Counted from the stretch's first letter, positions 1-7,719 are shown. The stretch: DNA of 12,748 nt from DATKYV01 sp035528275 (GCA_035528275.1 DATKYV010000331.1:1-12748); one strand, 5' to 3'. Numbers and translations: made by a program. The notes: generated by a model not told the origin, from the sequence alone.

Positions 1-169
1 TTCTTGTCCATTGTTCCCAACCCCGGCTCAAATTTGTCAGACCGCATCCGGTAACCGTTTCTGAGATTCGGTCTCGAATTCTGCCCCGACCACCCGCTTG
101 GTCTTGTCTGGACCAATCCAGTCAGGTTTTTGCCGCTGGCGATTCTGCTTCAATCCTAGACACGACCAA

Positions 170-430
170 TCAGGTCTGAGGGTAGCGAAATACCACCGGG
201 GTATTGTAACCAAAATATGCGTTCAGCGCATCTATTGGACAGCCATCCCACACGATCACCAGAGGGCAAGGAAGACCAGCAGCCAGACCGCGCAGGAAGT
301 TCTCCAACGAGGGGGCGTTAAACTTGGCGGAGGGGCAATGTAAGAAATACAGGGCGACGGGCCTCCGCCTAGGCGAGTCCGACATCGGAGCGATGACGGA
401 GACCTTTTGCCGCAAGCACGTGTGCTGATA
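170..430 (-). pseudogene. IS630-family transposase fragment
   Basis: The minus-strand translation reads KVSVIAPMSDSPRRRPVALYF, then a stretch with FLRGLAAGLPCPLVIVWDG. This matches the layout of the central DDE domain of IS630/Tc1-like transposases: a K-V-S-V-I strand, a short loop, L-Y-F, then a helix with FLR, and a hydrophobic strand ending in the catalytic W-D-[NG]. The family's usual P-[IV]-H after this motif is degraded here to P-I-D. Frame and homology are lost right after it, so the final Glu block (Y-x-P-x-L-N-P-x-E) is missing. Upstream the frame is closed by a stop at 443-445. Only about 75 residues of a protein usually near 170-350 residues remain, so it cannot be active. The family call rests on motif pattern alone. 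Confidence 0.5.
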
Positions 431-668
431 TAGGGGGGGCGTCTAGCCCCGGGGAGAAACCGAACAAGAAGTACAAGTCTCCGGAAGACGTGAAGGAGAA
501 GCTGGTTACGTTCTTATCTGCGGAAAACTTACCACCAAGCTCCGATTGAGGAGTGCAAGTCCTGCTGAATCAATACTTGGTACAATCGAAGTAAATCACT
601 GTCCATGTACGGCCGATTCGACAGTTCTCATGCCCGCCCCCGCAGAGTGTCCCTCCCCATTTCCGCCC

Positions 669-696
669 TTGCGGCGGTGGTAATCTCTGGTAAAAT
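669..696 (+). promoter_or_regulatory. Predicted sigma70-type promoter of the LysR gene
   Basis: A -10 hexamer TAAAAT (691-696, five of six consensus positions) is preceded by TGG at 688-690, which makes it an extended -10. A partial -35, TTGCGG (669-674), lies 16 bases upstream. The predicted start of transcription would be near 703, leaving a leader of about 20 bases before the ATG at 722, with no Shine-Dalgarno sequence visible. Confidence 0.45.
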
Positions 697-721
697 GGGC
701 GATTAACGTTAGTGCAAAACG

Positions 722-1642
722 ATGGACTACGACCAGCTGGCAGGTTTTCTGGAGGTCGCGAAGCTGCAAAGCTTCTCCTTGGCGGCCGAGAAGATGTTCC
801 GGACGCAGCCGGCGATCAGCGCTCAGGTGCGGTTGCTGGAGCAGGAGTGCGGCGAGAAGCTATTTGACCGCAGCGGCAAGAAAGTGCTTCTCACTCCGGC
901 GGGAGAAATCCTGCAGGGCTACGCGCAGCAGATGCTGGGGCTTCAAAAGGAGGCGCTGCAGGCCGTCGCTGAGTTCAACCAGACGCCACGCGGCAAGCTC
1001 TACATCGGGGCCAATGAGGCGACTTGCCTCTACGTGCTGCCCAAGACGTTCGCCAAATTCAAGCAGCTTTACCCGCTGGTGCAGATCAGCATCTACCGGA
1101 ATTTCAGCCACAAGATTCTGCAGAAGGTGCACGAAGGCGCCGTGGACCTGGGGATCGTCACGCTGCCCCAGAACGCCGAGAACATGGAAGTGATTCCGGT
1201 GTTCCGCGACGAAGTCCAGGCGGTGGTCCCCAAGGACCATCCTCTGGCCAAGAAGCGCAGTGTGACCATCGAGGAGTTCTCGCACTATCCGCTCATCCTT
1301 CCCAAGATGGGCCACACGCGGGTGATGCTCGATCGCCTGTTGCGCGACTACCGGAAACACCTGCAGATTTCCATGGAGCTGGCGAGCGTCGAGACGATCA
1401 AGAAATTCGTGGGCGCCGGCCTGGGAATTTCGGTGATCAGCCGCACCTACGCTCAGCCGGAAGTGGCGGTCGGCATGCTGAAGCTGATTCCCCTGGAAGG
1501 CCAGAAACTCTACCGCGAGCTGGGCCTGATCTACCGCCGCGATCGGCACCACTCGCTGCCCGCCAAGGTATTTATCGAGGTCGTACGCGAGTCCACCAAG
1601 GTGCCCGGATCCCCCGCGACGAAGAACATTACCACGCGCTGA
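722..1642 (+). CDS. LysR-family transcriptional regulator
   Basis: This 306-residue protein has the standard LysR length and layout. Residues 3-62 form the winged helix-turn-helix, with the signature A-E-K-M-F-R-T-Q-P-A-I-S-A-Q-V-R-x-L-E near 22-40 and L-F-D-R at 47-50, followed by the L-T-P-A-G linker-helix start. Residues from about 93 to 296 form the two-lobed effector-binding domain, including V-D-L-G-I-V-T near 140 and V-G-A-G-L-G-I-S-V-I in the C-terminal lobe. The overall style is close to the CysB/CysL/CbbR branch, but I cannot name the ligand. The ATG at 722 gives the expected N-terminus although no Shine-Dalgarno site precedes it. The stop is 72 bases before the aspartate kinase ATG on the same strand, so the regulator may control amino-acid genes nearby. 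That target is inference from position only. Confidence 0.93.
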   Translation: MDYDQLAGFLEVAKLQSFSLAAEKMFRTQPAISAQVRLLEQECGEKLFDRSGKKVLLTPAGEILQGYAQQMLGLQKEALQAVAEFNQTPRGKLYIGANEATCLYVLPKTFAKFKQLYPLVQISIYRNFSHKILQKVHEGAVDLGIVTLPQNAENMEVIPVFRDEVQAVVPKDHPLAKKRSVTIEEFSHYPLILPKMGHTRVMLDRLLRDYRKHLQISMELASVETIKKFVGAGLGISVISRTYAQPEVAVGMLKLIPLEGQKLYRELGLIYRRDRHHSLPAKVFIEVVRESTKVPGSPATKNITTR

Positions 1643-1681
1643 CGAGCCGGAGACGCCGCCGCGGCGACAGACTCCGGCTCG
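1643..1681 (+). terminator. Strong stem-loop after the LysR gene (no U-tract)
   Basis: Immediately after the TGA stop, CGAGCCGGAG (1643-1652) pairs perfectly with CTCCGGCTCG (1672-1681). The loop holds a second palindrome, CGCCGCGGCG (1657-1666). There is no run of T after the stem, so it is not a textbook intrinsic terminator. It could be a transcript-end or processing hairpin that reduces read-through from the regulator gene into the aspartate kinase gene. Confidence 0.4.
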
Positions 1682-1714
1682 ACGCGACAACGGTTCTCCG
1701 CCCATTTGAGGCCT

Positions 1715-3151
1715 ATGGTTAAGGAAAAAGAACACTCGACGACGAAAGGGAAGAAGCCGCTGATCGTGATGAAGTTCGGGGGCACGTCGGTGGGCAACGC
1801 CGACCGGATGCAATCCGTGGGCGAAATCATCGCCGAACAGGCCCGCAACGCCGAAATCGTGGTGGTGCTATCGGCCATGGGCGGCGTGACCGACATGCTC
1901 ATCCGCGCCGCTCGGGAGGCGAGCCGGGGCGACCGCAAACAGTGGAAGGGGGTGCGGCAGGAACTGGCGCGGCGCCATCGCGAGGTGGCCGACCGGCTGC
2001 TCAGCGCCGCCGAGCAGGCCATCGTGCTTCCGCGCCTCGCCGAACAGGTGGGGAATCTGGAAAATCTCTGCTCGGGATTCTCGCTGGTGCGCGAGGTGAC
2101 GCCACGCGCCATGGACACGCTCTCGAGTCTGGGCGAAGTGATGTCGGCGATTTTGATGGCGTCGATCTTGCGCTCCGCCGGCGTGGCGGCGGAGGCCGTG
2201 GACGCCACCGAGCTGATTGTGACTGACGAGAATTTCGGCAACGCCTCGCCGCACTTCGAAGAGACCCACGCCAAGACTTGCCAGCGCCTGGCGCCTCTGC
2301 GGCGGCAGGGAACCATCCCCGTGGTGACAGGCTTCCGCGGTGCCACTGCGGACGGCGTGTGCACCACGCTGGGGCGCGGCGGGTCGGACTACAGCGCCAC
2401 GATCATCGGTGCGGCGCTCGATGCCGATGAGGTGTGGATTTGGACCGACGTCGACGGCGTGATGAGCGCCGACCCGCGCCTGGTGCCCGGGGCGCGAATC
2501 ATTCCGGAGATCTCCTATCGCGAGGCCATCGAGCTTTCGTTTTTCGGGGCCAAGGTGCTTCATCCGAAGACCATTCATCCGGTGATGAAGAAGAAGATCC
2601 CGGTGTGGATCAAAAACTCGTTCAACCCCTCGTGCCCGGGAACCAGGATTGCTCCCGTAGCCAAGAACGAGCAGCCGGGCGTGAAGGCCATCACTTCCAT
2701 CAGCGACGCCGACTTGATCACCATGAGCGGCAAGGACACGCTGAGTTTTCCGCGCCTCGCGACGCGCGTCTTCAACGGCCTGCACCTGGAGGACGTGACC
2801 ACCTTGATGGTGACCCAGTCTTCCGCCGACAACGTCCTGTGTTTCGCCATCCGCGACGCGGATTTACCGCGGGTGAAGGCGCGGCTGGAGAAAACTTTTG
2901 AGCTCGAAATGCTTCACGAATACGTGGGCATTCTGGAAGTGATGTCCAAGATCGCCATCGTGGTGGCCATCGGCGAGAATATGAAGGGCACTCCCGGCAT
3001 CGCCGGCAGGGCGTTCGGTGCGCTGGGCCGGCGGGAAATCAACATCATCGCCATCGCCCAGGGGTCGTCGGAATTGAGTATATCTTTTGCCGTAAAATCC
3101 GCTGACGTTAAGGACGCGGTGAAGGCAATTCACGAGGAGTTTCAATTGTAA
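1715..3151 (+). CDS. lysC: Aspartate kinase, monofunctional, with ACT regulatory modules
   Basis: The enzyme phosphorylates L-aspartate with ATP, the first and usually feedback-controlled step toward lysine, threonine, methionine and isoleucine; it is cytoplasmic. With the ATG at 1715 the protein has 478 residues. The kinase domain begins with the family signature K-F-G-G-T-S at 20-25 and includes G-G-S-D-Y-S-A from 222 and T-D-V-D-G at 244-248, then the conserved Y-R-E-A-x-E-L-S-F-F-G-A-K-V-L-H-P stretch. Two ACT modules follow, about 323-400 and 408-478; the second contains the typical N-I-I-A-I-A-Q-G-S-S-E. That pattern resembles the kinase half of the bifunctional ThrA type, but no homoserine dehydrogenase domain follows. 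An in-frame TTG at 1706 is a possible earlier start. I prefer 1715, which has GAGG just upstream, though the spacing is short. Whether threonine or lysine inhibits it cannot be read here, so thrA would be an alternative symbol. Confidence 0.95.
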   Translation: MVKEKEHSTTKGKKPLIVMKFGGTSVGNADRMQSVGEIIAEQARNAEIVVVLSAMGGVTDMLIRAAREASRGDRKQWKGVRQELARRHREVADRLLSAAEQAIVLPRLAEQVGNLENLCSGFSLVREVTPRAMDTLSSLGEVMSAILMASILRSAGVAAEAVDATELIVTDENFGNASPHFEETHAKTCQRLAPLRRQGTIPVVTGFRGATADGVCTTLGRGGSDYSATIIGAALDADEVWIWTDVDGVMSADPRLVPGARIIPEISYREAIELSFFGAKVLHPKTIHPVMKKKIPVWIKNSFNPSCPGTRIAPVAKNEQPGVKAITSISDADLITMSGKDTLSFPRLATRVFNGLHLEDVTTLMVTQSSADNVLCFAIRDADLPRVKARLEKTFELEMLHEYVGILEVMSKIAIVVAIGENMKGTPGIAGRAFGALGRREINIIAIAQGSSELSISFAVKSADVKDAVKAIHEEFQL

Positions 3152-3160
3152 TGGTCCGCT

Positions 3161-3271
3161 GTCCTTTGTCCGTTGTCAGTTGTCAAGGGGCACATCGGCG
3201 TTGCCTTCTGACCCGAAGCCGCGGCTTCGCCAGGCAATCAGCAACTGACAACTGACCACTGACGACTGACA
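3161..3271. repeat. Nested inverted-repeat element between lysC and thrC
   Basis: The gap between aspartate kinase and threonine synthase is almost filled by a palindromic structure. The outer arms share a perfect 11-bp match (GTTGTCAGTTG at 3172-3182 against CAACTGACAAC at 3242-3252), with further imperfect pairing among GTCC/GTCA- and TGAC-type units out to both ends. Inside lie TTGCCT (3201-3206) against AGGCAA (3232-3237) and a perfect 16-bp palindrome, CGAAGCCGCGGCTTCG (3214-3229). The right side contains tandem variants of the unit ACTGAC (around 3244-3270). This looks like a non-coding REP/MITE-like repeat rather than a terminator, since there is no U-tract. It leaves threonine synthase without a Shine-Dalgarno site. 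Confidence 0.6.
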
Positions 3272-3282
3272 GTTTCAAACAA

Positions 3283-4575
3283 ATGTCTTCCGCCTATCTC
3301 CAGTGCATCGAGGAAAACTGCCAGCGCCGGCAGGATCCCAAGAAGGACGCGCACTCCTGCGCCTTCTGCGGCGGGCTGCTCGAGGCGAGGTACGAGTTCG
3401 ATACGATCGACGCCGATGAGTTACGCCACACCTGGCACCAGCGGCGTCTGAGCGGGGAGCCGATCGACCGCAGCGGCGTGTGGCGGTTCCGCGAGCTGAT
3501 CCCGTTTCTCGATCCTGGCGCCCGAATCATCTCCCTTTCGGAAGGTTCGACGCCGCTGGTGGGGACGCGCCGCGCGGGCTGGTGGGCCGGTCCCGTCCAT
3601 CTGACCATCAAGCACCAAGGCAACAATCCCACGGGCTCGTTCAAAGACCTGGGGATGACGGCGTGCATCACGCGTGCCGACTCGCGCGGCATCCGCATGG
3701 TGGCTTGCGCCTCGACGGGGAATACTTCTTCTTCCATGGCCGCTTACGCCGGACGCGCGGGACTGAAGTCACTGCTGTTCGTTCCCTATCGACAAATTTC
3801 GGCGGCGAAACTCGCCCAGGCGCTCGATTTCGGCGCCCTGGTCATCGAGGTGGGCGACACGTTTGACGAGGCGTTCGGATTGCTGCGCCAGATCGCTCCC
3901 GAATTGGGCCTCTATCTGGTGAACTCGGTCAACCCGTTTCGCATCGAGGGCCAGAAGACCATCGTCGCCGAACTTATGGAGCAGCGCGCCTGGCGTCCTC
4001 CGGATTACATCGTCGTGCCGGGCGGGAACCTGGGCAACGCTTCCGCCATCGGCAAAGGTTTGCGGGAGTTGAAGGACCTGGGATTCATCGAGAAGGTTCC
4101 GCACGTCGTGGTGATTCAAGCCGCGGGGTCGAATCCGTTTTATCGCACGCTCGCCGCCTGCTCGGCGGAACTGATTCCCGTCGACGATCCGCGCACCGAA
4201 GCCACGGCCATCCGCATCGGCCGCCCCGCCAATTGGAAGAAGGCGCGGCGCGTGCTCGAATGGACGGGTGGATTCTGCGAATCCGTCACCGACGAGGAAA
4301 TCTTCGAGGCCAAGACGGTGCTCGCCGAGGACGGCGTGGGATGCGAGCCCGCCTCCGCCTCAACCATCGCCGGCGTGCGCAAGCTGGTGCGCATGGGCAA
4401 GATCGATCGCCACGCCGACGTCGTCGCCGTGCTGACTGGCAATCAACTGAAAGACACCGACTACATTATGCGCCACCGCTCCGAGTCCCAGGAAACCCAC
4501 CAGCGCCTGCGCGTCGAGCCCAACCTGGACGCGCTGCGCAAAGCCTTGGAAACCGCCCTCGGCGTGCCTGCCTGA
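3283..4575 (+). CDS. thrC: Threonine synthase
   Basis: This PLP enzyme converts O-phospho-L-homoserine to L-threonine and phosphate, the last step of threonine synthesis. The 430-residue protein starts with a small cysteine cluster (C8, C13, C26, C29) that looks like a zinc-ribbon, common in one group of threonine synthases. The fold-type II PLP core has S-E-G-S-T-P-L before it and the PLP-binding block G-N-N-P-T-G-S-F-K-D, with the Schiff-base lysine at K121. A C-A-S-T-G-N-T-S-S-S-M-A-A-Y loop follows near 145-158, and a glycine-rich phosphate-binding loop V-P-G-G-N-L-G-N near 245-252. No domain appears missing. The ATG at 3283 has no clear ribosome binding site. The gene lies 131 bases after aspartate kinase on the same strand, and its substrate is made by the homoserine kinase encoded at 11376-12353 on the other strand. 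Confidence 0.95.
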   Translation: MSSAYLQCIEENCQRRQDPKKDAHSCAFCGGLLEARYEFDTIDADELRHTWHQRRLSGEPIDRSGVWRFRELIPFLDPGARIISLSEGSTPLVGTRRAGWWAGPVHLTIKHQGNNPTGSFKDLGMTACITRADSRGIRMVACASTGNTSSSMAAYAGRAGLKSLLFVPYRQISAAKLAQALDFGALVIEVGDTFDEAFGLLRQIAPELGLYLVNSVNPFRIEGQKTIVAELMEQRAWRPPDYIVVPGGNLGNASAIGKGLRELKDLGFIEKVPHVVVIQAAGSNPFYRTLAACSAELIPVDDPRTEATAIRIGRPANWKKARRVLEWTGGFCESVTDEEIFEAKTVLAEDGVGCEPASASTIAGVRKLVRMGKIDRHADVVAVLTGNQLKDTDYIMRHRSESQETHQRLRVEPNLDALRKALETALGVPA

Positions 4576-4600
4576 ATGTAGCGGCGCTCTACGAGCCCGT
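4576..4600. repeat. Short GTAGCGGC-headed palindrome after thrC
   Basis: Right after the thrC stop comes GTAGCGGC (4578-4585), followed by GCTC-TAC-GAGC, a small hairpin. The same 8-base head opens the middle palindrome of the element at 7720-7850, at 7741-7748 and inverted at 7809-7816. This looks like a short or decayed member of the same intergenic repeat family. Confidence 0.35.
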
Positions 4601-4717
4601 CCGGGACTTCAGGAAATATCCGCTGAGCTGACGCGGCTCTGCCGTTGCCGGACGGCTAGCGAGTCGGGAGATGGTACGATTGACCTTCGACAAGTCGGCC
4701 ACCTACTTTACATTACA

Positions 4718-4729
4718 GGAGAGGGAGGT
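4718..4729 (+). promoter_or_regulatory. Ribosome binding site that moves the lipoprotein start
   Basis: A purine-rich run, AGGAGAGGGAGG, ends about 10 bases before an in-frame TTG at 4740. By contrast, the in-frame ATG at 4671 has GGGAG directly touching it, with no spacer. The stronger, better spaced site favours TTG 4740, and the resulting N-terminus also looks like a normal lipoprotein signal peptide. Confidence 0.5.
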
Positions 4730-4739
4730 CCTGATACAG

Positions 4740-6644
4740 TTGCCCGTAATACGCGCGGTGATATCTTCGCAGAGGCAAAACATCGGCGTCTTGATTTGCT
4801 TTGTAGCGGGTCTGTTTTTTTGTCCCGGCAGTTCCTGCACCTACTCTGGTGAGAATAGCGCACCGCAACAGCACCCGGCGAGGACCGGCGCGACGCAAAC
4901 CGCCGCTCCGGCGCAAGGAACTGCGCAATCATCGCCTTTCCTGGAGATCACACCGACGACGGCGGTTGTGGCCGTAGGACGGCCTCGGCGGCTCAGTTTG
5001 TGGAATGACGTCGGCGAGCAAATCACTGATGCAACTTGGTCTCTCAGTAACCCTGAACTCGGCGAGATTGTTAGCGCAGAATCTGAGAAGGCAGCCCACC
5101 CAGAGACAGGGGAGCGCCCCCGACATGGCACCGTCGTACTGTTGGGAAAGGCCGCCGGTCGGGTGACGGTCACAGCCCGCTCCAAGAATGCAGCGGCCCA
5201 GGCGATGATCGAGATTGTTTCCGGTCCATATCTAGAGGGTGGCGCGAACCGCTGGGTAGTGACTGCACGACCAGGCCACTCCACAATTCGCTTTCAGCAG
5301 GCGCAACCTGCTGAGAATGCCCCGGCGATCTATTCCATTGAGAATGGAGGCGAGAAAGGCCTGTTGGTTCGAGCCCTCGACCTGGACGGTACTCAGATGT
5401 GGATATTCCGATGGGCAGAGCCGATTGGGGCCGCATCCTTGGAGGATTCCCCGACCCCCGTCCTCTCCACCCACTTGAAGCCTGGCGTCCAAGCCTTCAT
5501 CAGGGCCGTGCCCGATACCCAAGGCGGGGTGATTCTACAGTTTGAAGACGCTTCTTCGCATTCGCTCCTGGCGAAGCTGGATACTTTGACCGGCAAGGAG
5601 GTGTGGCGCTACGCTTCGCCGGGCTGGCTCTACCGCACGTCGACGACGCACTATGACGGAACCCTGTACATCGTGGAGATGCAGCAATCGCCCAAGCCAG
5701 AGACTGCGCTGGTCGGCATCGATACCGTTTCCGGCGTCATTAAGTCCCGTATTCCATTTCCAGTCTCGCAGAGAGGTGAGAAGAATTCCGGATGCAAGCC
5801 GGGGAATGATCACATCGTCGAGTACCCTTCCTCCGCGGGGGCACCGTTGACTTCTGAGCACGCCTCGGTCTTTGTCGAAGTGGAAGTCTCCTCGAGCATT
5901 CGTGACTCGCAGCCCTGTGACCGTGGGGGAACTCTTTCCATCAACAACTCGCTTCGTCTGGTCGAGGTAAAACGAGACGGCAGCCACGAATGGCGGACGA
6001 TCAAACAGTTTACCTACGACGGCTCACCCAACTCGCCAGAGGCCAAATCCGTACCGCGTGCCATCGCCAGCGAAGTCATTCCGGATGGCCAGGGAGGGGT
6101 TCAGGCGGCGTGGACGTACTTGGTGGAATCGGCTGCCCCAAGAATCGAAGCGCGGATCACTCGTATCTCTGCTTCGGAAATGAAAGAGTTCAACCTGCCA
6201 ATTCCAGGCTGGGGCGGAACGCGATGGGATCCCTCCGACCGTAACATGGTTCTGGGTGAACACACCACGGGCATGGCGGCCGTCGGAAATCAGGTGGTGG
6301 GTTACGACGTTGTTACTGGTGCAGTGAAGTGGACCTGGCGGGCCGAGCAGGGTAGAGTCCAAATCATCATGGCACTCGCCGGCAACGGACTCCTGGTCAT
6401 GAATCGAGGGGAAGTTGTGGAGCTTGATGCCAAGGGACAGCTTTCACCGAATAGCCAGGAGGTTCTTTCGAAACGATACCGCGCTCCGGTCGCTGCCGAA
6501 GATGGCGACAACGACCAGATCGATGCCGACGGCATGACCGCCTTCAGGTTTGACTATGGGCAGTTCTTTGCGATCCAAACACCCCGCCCACCTGCCCGGC
6601 CTTCTGCGCTCGTCGCAATTGCCCTCGGGGGCCGACTGTACTAG
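4740..6644 (+). CDS. Putative lipoprotein with Ig-like (BIG2-type) and PQQ-type beta-propeller domains
   Basis: I do not recognise a specific function. With the TTG start at 4740 the protein has 634 residues; an ATG at 4671 would add 23 residues and an unusually long signal n-region. Residues 15-28 form a hydrophobic segment followed by P-G-S-S-C, a plausible though imperfect lipobox with C33 as the lipidated residue. A Pro/Ala/Gln/Thr-rich linker runs to about 66. Residues 67-160 look like a bacterial Ig-like BIG2 domain (I-T-P-T-T-A-V-V-A-V-G start, G-R-V-T-V-T-A end). From about 165 to the end there are beta-propeller blades of the PQQ/WD type, such as L-D-T-L-T-G-K-E-V-W from 280 and Y-D-V-V-T-G-A-V-K-W near 522. 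It probably acts at the cell envelope as a binding or scaffold protein. It is the only gene here with no metabolic link to its neighbours, and codon use looks less GC-biased by eye. Confidence 0.75.
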   Translation: MPVIRAVISSQRQNIGVLICFVAGLFFCPGSSCTYSGENSAPQQHPARTGATQTAAPAQGTAQSSPFLEITPTTAVVAVGRPRRLSLWNDVGEQITDATWSLSNPELGEIVSAESEKAAHPETGERPRHGTVVLLGKAAGRVTVTARSKNAAAQAMIEIVSGPYLEGGANRWVVTARPGHSTIRFQQAQPAENAPAIYSIENGGEKGLLVRALDLDGTQMWIFRWAEPIGAASLEDSPTPVLSTHLKPGVQAFIRAVPDTQGGVILQFEDASSHSLLAKLDTLTGKEVWRYASPGWLYRTSTTHYDGTLYIVEMQQSPKPETALVGIDTVSGVIKSRIPFPVSQRGEKNSGCKPGNDHIVEYPSSAGAPLTSEHASVFVEVEVSSSIRDSQPCDRGGTLSINNSLRLVEVKRDGSHEWRTIKQFTYDGSPNSPEAKSVPRAIASEVIPDGQGGVQAAWTYLVESAAPRIEARITRISASEMKEFNLPIPGWGGTRWDPSDRNMVLGEHTTGMAAVGNQVVGYDVVTGAVKWTWRAEQGRVQIIMALAGNGLLVMNRGEVVELDAKGQLSPNSQEVLSKRYRAPVAAEDGDNDQIDADGMTAFRFDYGQFFAIQTPRPPARPSALVAIALGGRLY

Positions 6645-6647
6645 AAG

Positions 6648-6800
6648 CTATTTCAAAACCCTCCGTAGGACGATGGGGAGGCAGGCGATATGAAGAAACG
6701 CCTGGTAGATGGTGAGCGAGCGGTTATAGCGCACGACCAAGCGGCGGAAGTTGCCCAGCCAGGCAATGCTGCGTTCGACAGTCCGGTGCGTCCTGTTTTG
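6648..6800 (-). pseudogene. IS5-type transposase, C-terminal remnant
   Basis: The minus strand encodes N-R-T-H-R-T-V-E-R-S-I-A-W-L-G-N-F-R-R-L, then V-R-Y-N-R and A-F-L-H-I-A-C, ending at a TAA stop. This is the C-terminal end of IS5-type DDE transposases, where R-x-V-E-R carries the catalytic Glu and the protein ends in an A-F-L-H-x-A-C helix. Only about 49 residues survive. The homology begins next to the proC stop codon (6802-6804) and no upstream part of the transposase is present. The bases after the stop toward the lipoprotein gene (AGCTATTTCAAAACC, 6646-6660) may be what is left of the terminal repeat. No second end is visible in the window. It is not functional. Confidence 0.65.
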
Positions 6801-6801
6801 G

Positions 6802-7680
6802 CTACGAGTTTTGCTCTTCCACCAGTTCTTTGGCGCGCTGGCCGGCACGGACCACGGCCTTGATGAGCGTGACGCGCAGGCCGCCCTCCTCGAGCTCCAG
6901 GATGCCGTCGATGGTGCAGCCTGCCGGCGTGGTGACAATATCCTTCAATTTGGCGGGATGCTCGCCGGTGTGCAGCACCAGCGCCGAGGCGCCGAGCAGC
7001 GTCTGCGCGGAAAGCTCGGTGGAGAGTTCTCGGGGCAGGCCCATCTTCACTCCCGCTTCGGCGAGTGACTCGATGATCATGTAGACGTAGGCCGGTCCCG
7101 AGGCCGAGAGGCCGGTGATCGCGTCCATGTGTTTCTCGTCCACAACCACGGCACGGCCCATCGAGCCAAAGATTTCCTGGGCGATGCTCACATCTGCGGC
7201 GACGGCATGCTTGCCGGCGGCGAGCGCCGTCATGCCGTGGCGGATCAGGCAGGGAGTATTGGGCATGGCGCGGACCACGCGCGCCGGGTGGCCAAGTTCC
7301 CGCTCGATCAACGTTGTGGTCACCGAGGCGGCAGCGGAAATGATCAGCGCGTCTTTGCGGAGAGTCTTCTTCACCTGATGGAGGAAGCCCTTCACCTGCT
7401 GCGGTTTCAAGCAGATGAGGACCAGGTCGGCGCCCTTGACGGCCCGAACGTTGTCGGTCATCGCGTTGATGCCGTATTTGTCGGTCAAGAAATCGGCGCG
7501 AGGCTGGTGGGCCACGGTCGCGACAACGCGCGCGACGGGCACCCACTGCGAGCTCAGCAGGCCGGCAAGCAAACCTTCTCCCAGCTTCCCGGCTCCGATC
7601 ACCGCCAGCTTCTTGACCTGGCCGTGACTTTCCTTGCCGGCTTGAACACCTTTTTGAGTGGTTTCGGTTCCCGATTTCAT
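6802..7680 (-). CDS. proC: Pyrroline-5-carboxylate reductase
   Basis: The enzyme reduces delta-1-pyrroline-5-carboxylate to L-proline with NAD(P)H, the final step of proline synthesis, in the cytoplasm. The 292-residue protein has the Rossmann signature V-I-G-A-G-K-L-G-E-G at 27-36 and the P5CR mid-domain pattern V-R-A-M-P-N-T-P. Near the C-terminus is the family signature H-P-A-K-L-K-D-I-V-T-T-P-A-G-C-T-I-D-G. The N-terminus carries about 22 polar residues before the first strand, more than usual. The ATG at 7680 is nevertheless well supported, because AGGAG lies six bases upstream. The C-terminus ends a few residues past the last helix, directly against a transposase fragment. The gene follows ilvC on the same strand, separated by a 166-base gap holding a palindromic element, so co-transcription is possible but uncertain. 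Confidence 0.95.
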   Translation of the reverse strand: MKSGTETTQKGVQAGKESHGQVKKLAVIGAGKLGEGLLAGLLSSQWVPVARVVATVAHQPRADFLTDKYGINAMTDNVRAVKGADLVLICLKPQQVKGFLHQVKKTLRKDALIISAAASVTTTLIERELGHPARVVRAMPNTPCLIRHGMTALAAGKHAVAADVSIAQEIFGSMGRAVVVDEKHMDAITGLSASGPAYVYMIIESLAEAGVKMGLPRELSTELSAQTLLGASALVLHTGEHPAKLKDIVTTPAGCTIDGILELEEGGLRVTLIKAVVRAGQRAKELVEEQNS

Positions 7681-7719
7681 TATCTTCTCCTGGCCTTTCC
7701 CTGAACCCGATGTCGGACA

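Larger units (their letters stand above)
1..721. other. Gene-poor 5' region with decayed mobile DNA
   Basis: I find no intact gene in the first 721 bases. Reading frames are short on both strands and carry no recognisable family signature, except a minus-strand IS630-like transposase piece at about 170-430. A GC hairpin (GGGGC/GCCCC arms around GTCTA) lies at 436-450. From about 450 to 545 a short plus-strand frame, rich in Lys and Glu, ends in TGA without a start codon. It may be another broken piece, but I cannot name it. The last 55 bases hold the predicted promoter of the LysR gene. Overall this looks like a degenerating insertion site. Confidence 0.6.

Noticed and set aside
860..1813. 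Long minus-strand open frame opposite the LysR gene
   Set aside because: It is rich in His, Arg and Gln, has no known motif, and is a mirror of the GC-rich coding frame of the regulator on the other strand.
3161..3271. CRISPR-like or tandem array between lysC and thrC
   Set aside because: The ACTGAC units are short, adjacent and variable with no spacers, so this is a palindromic repeat and not an array.
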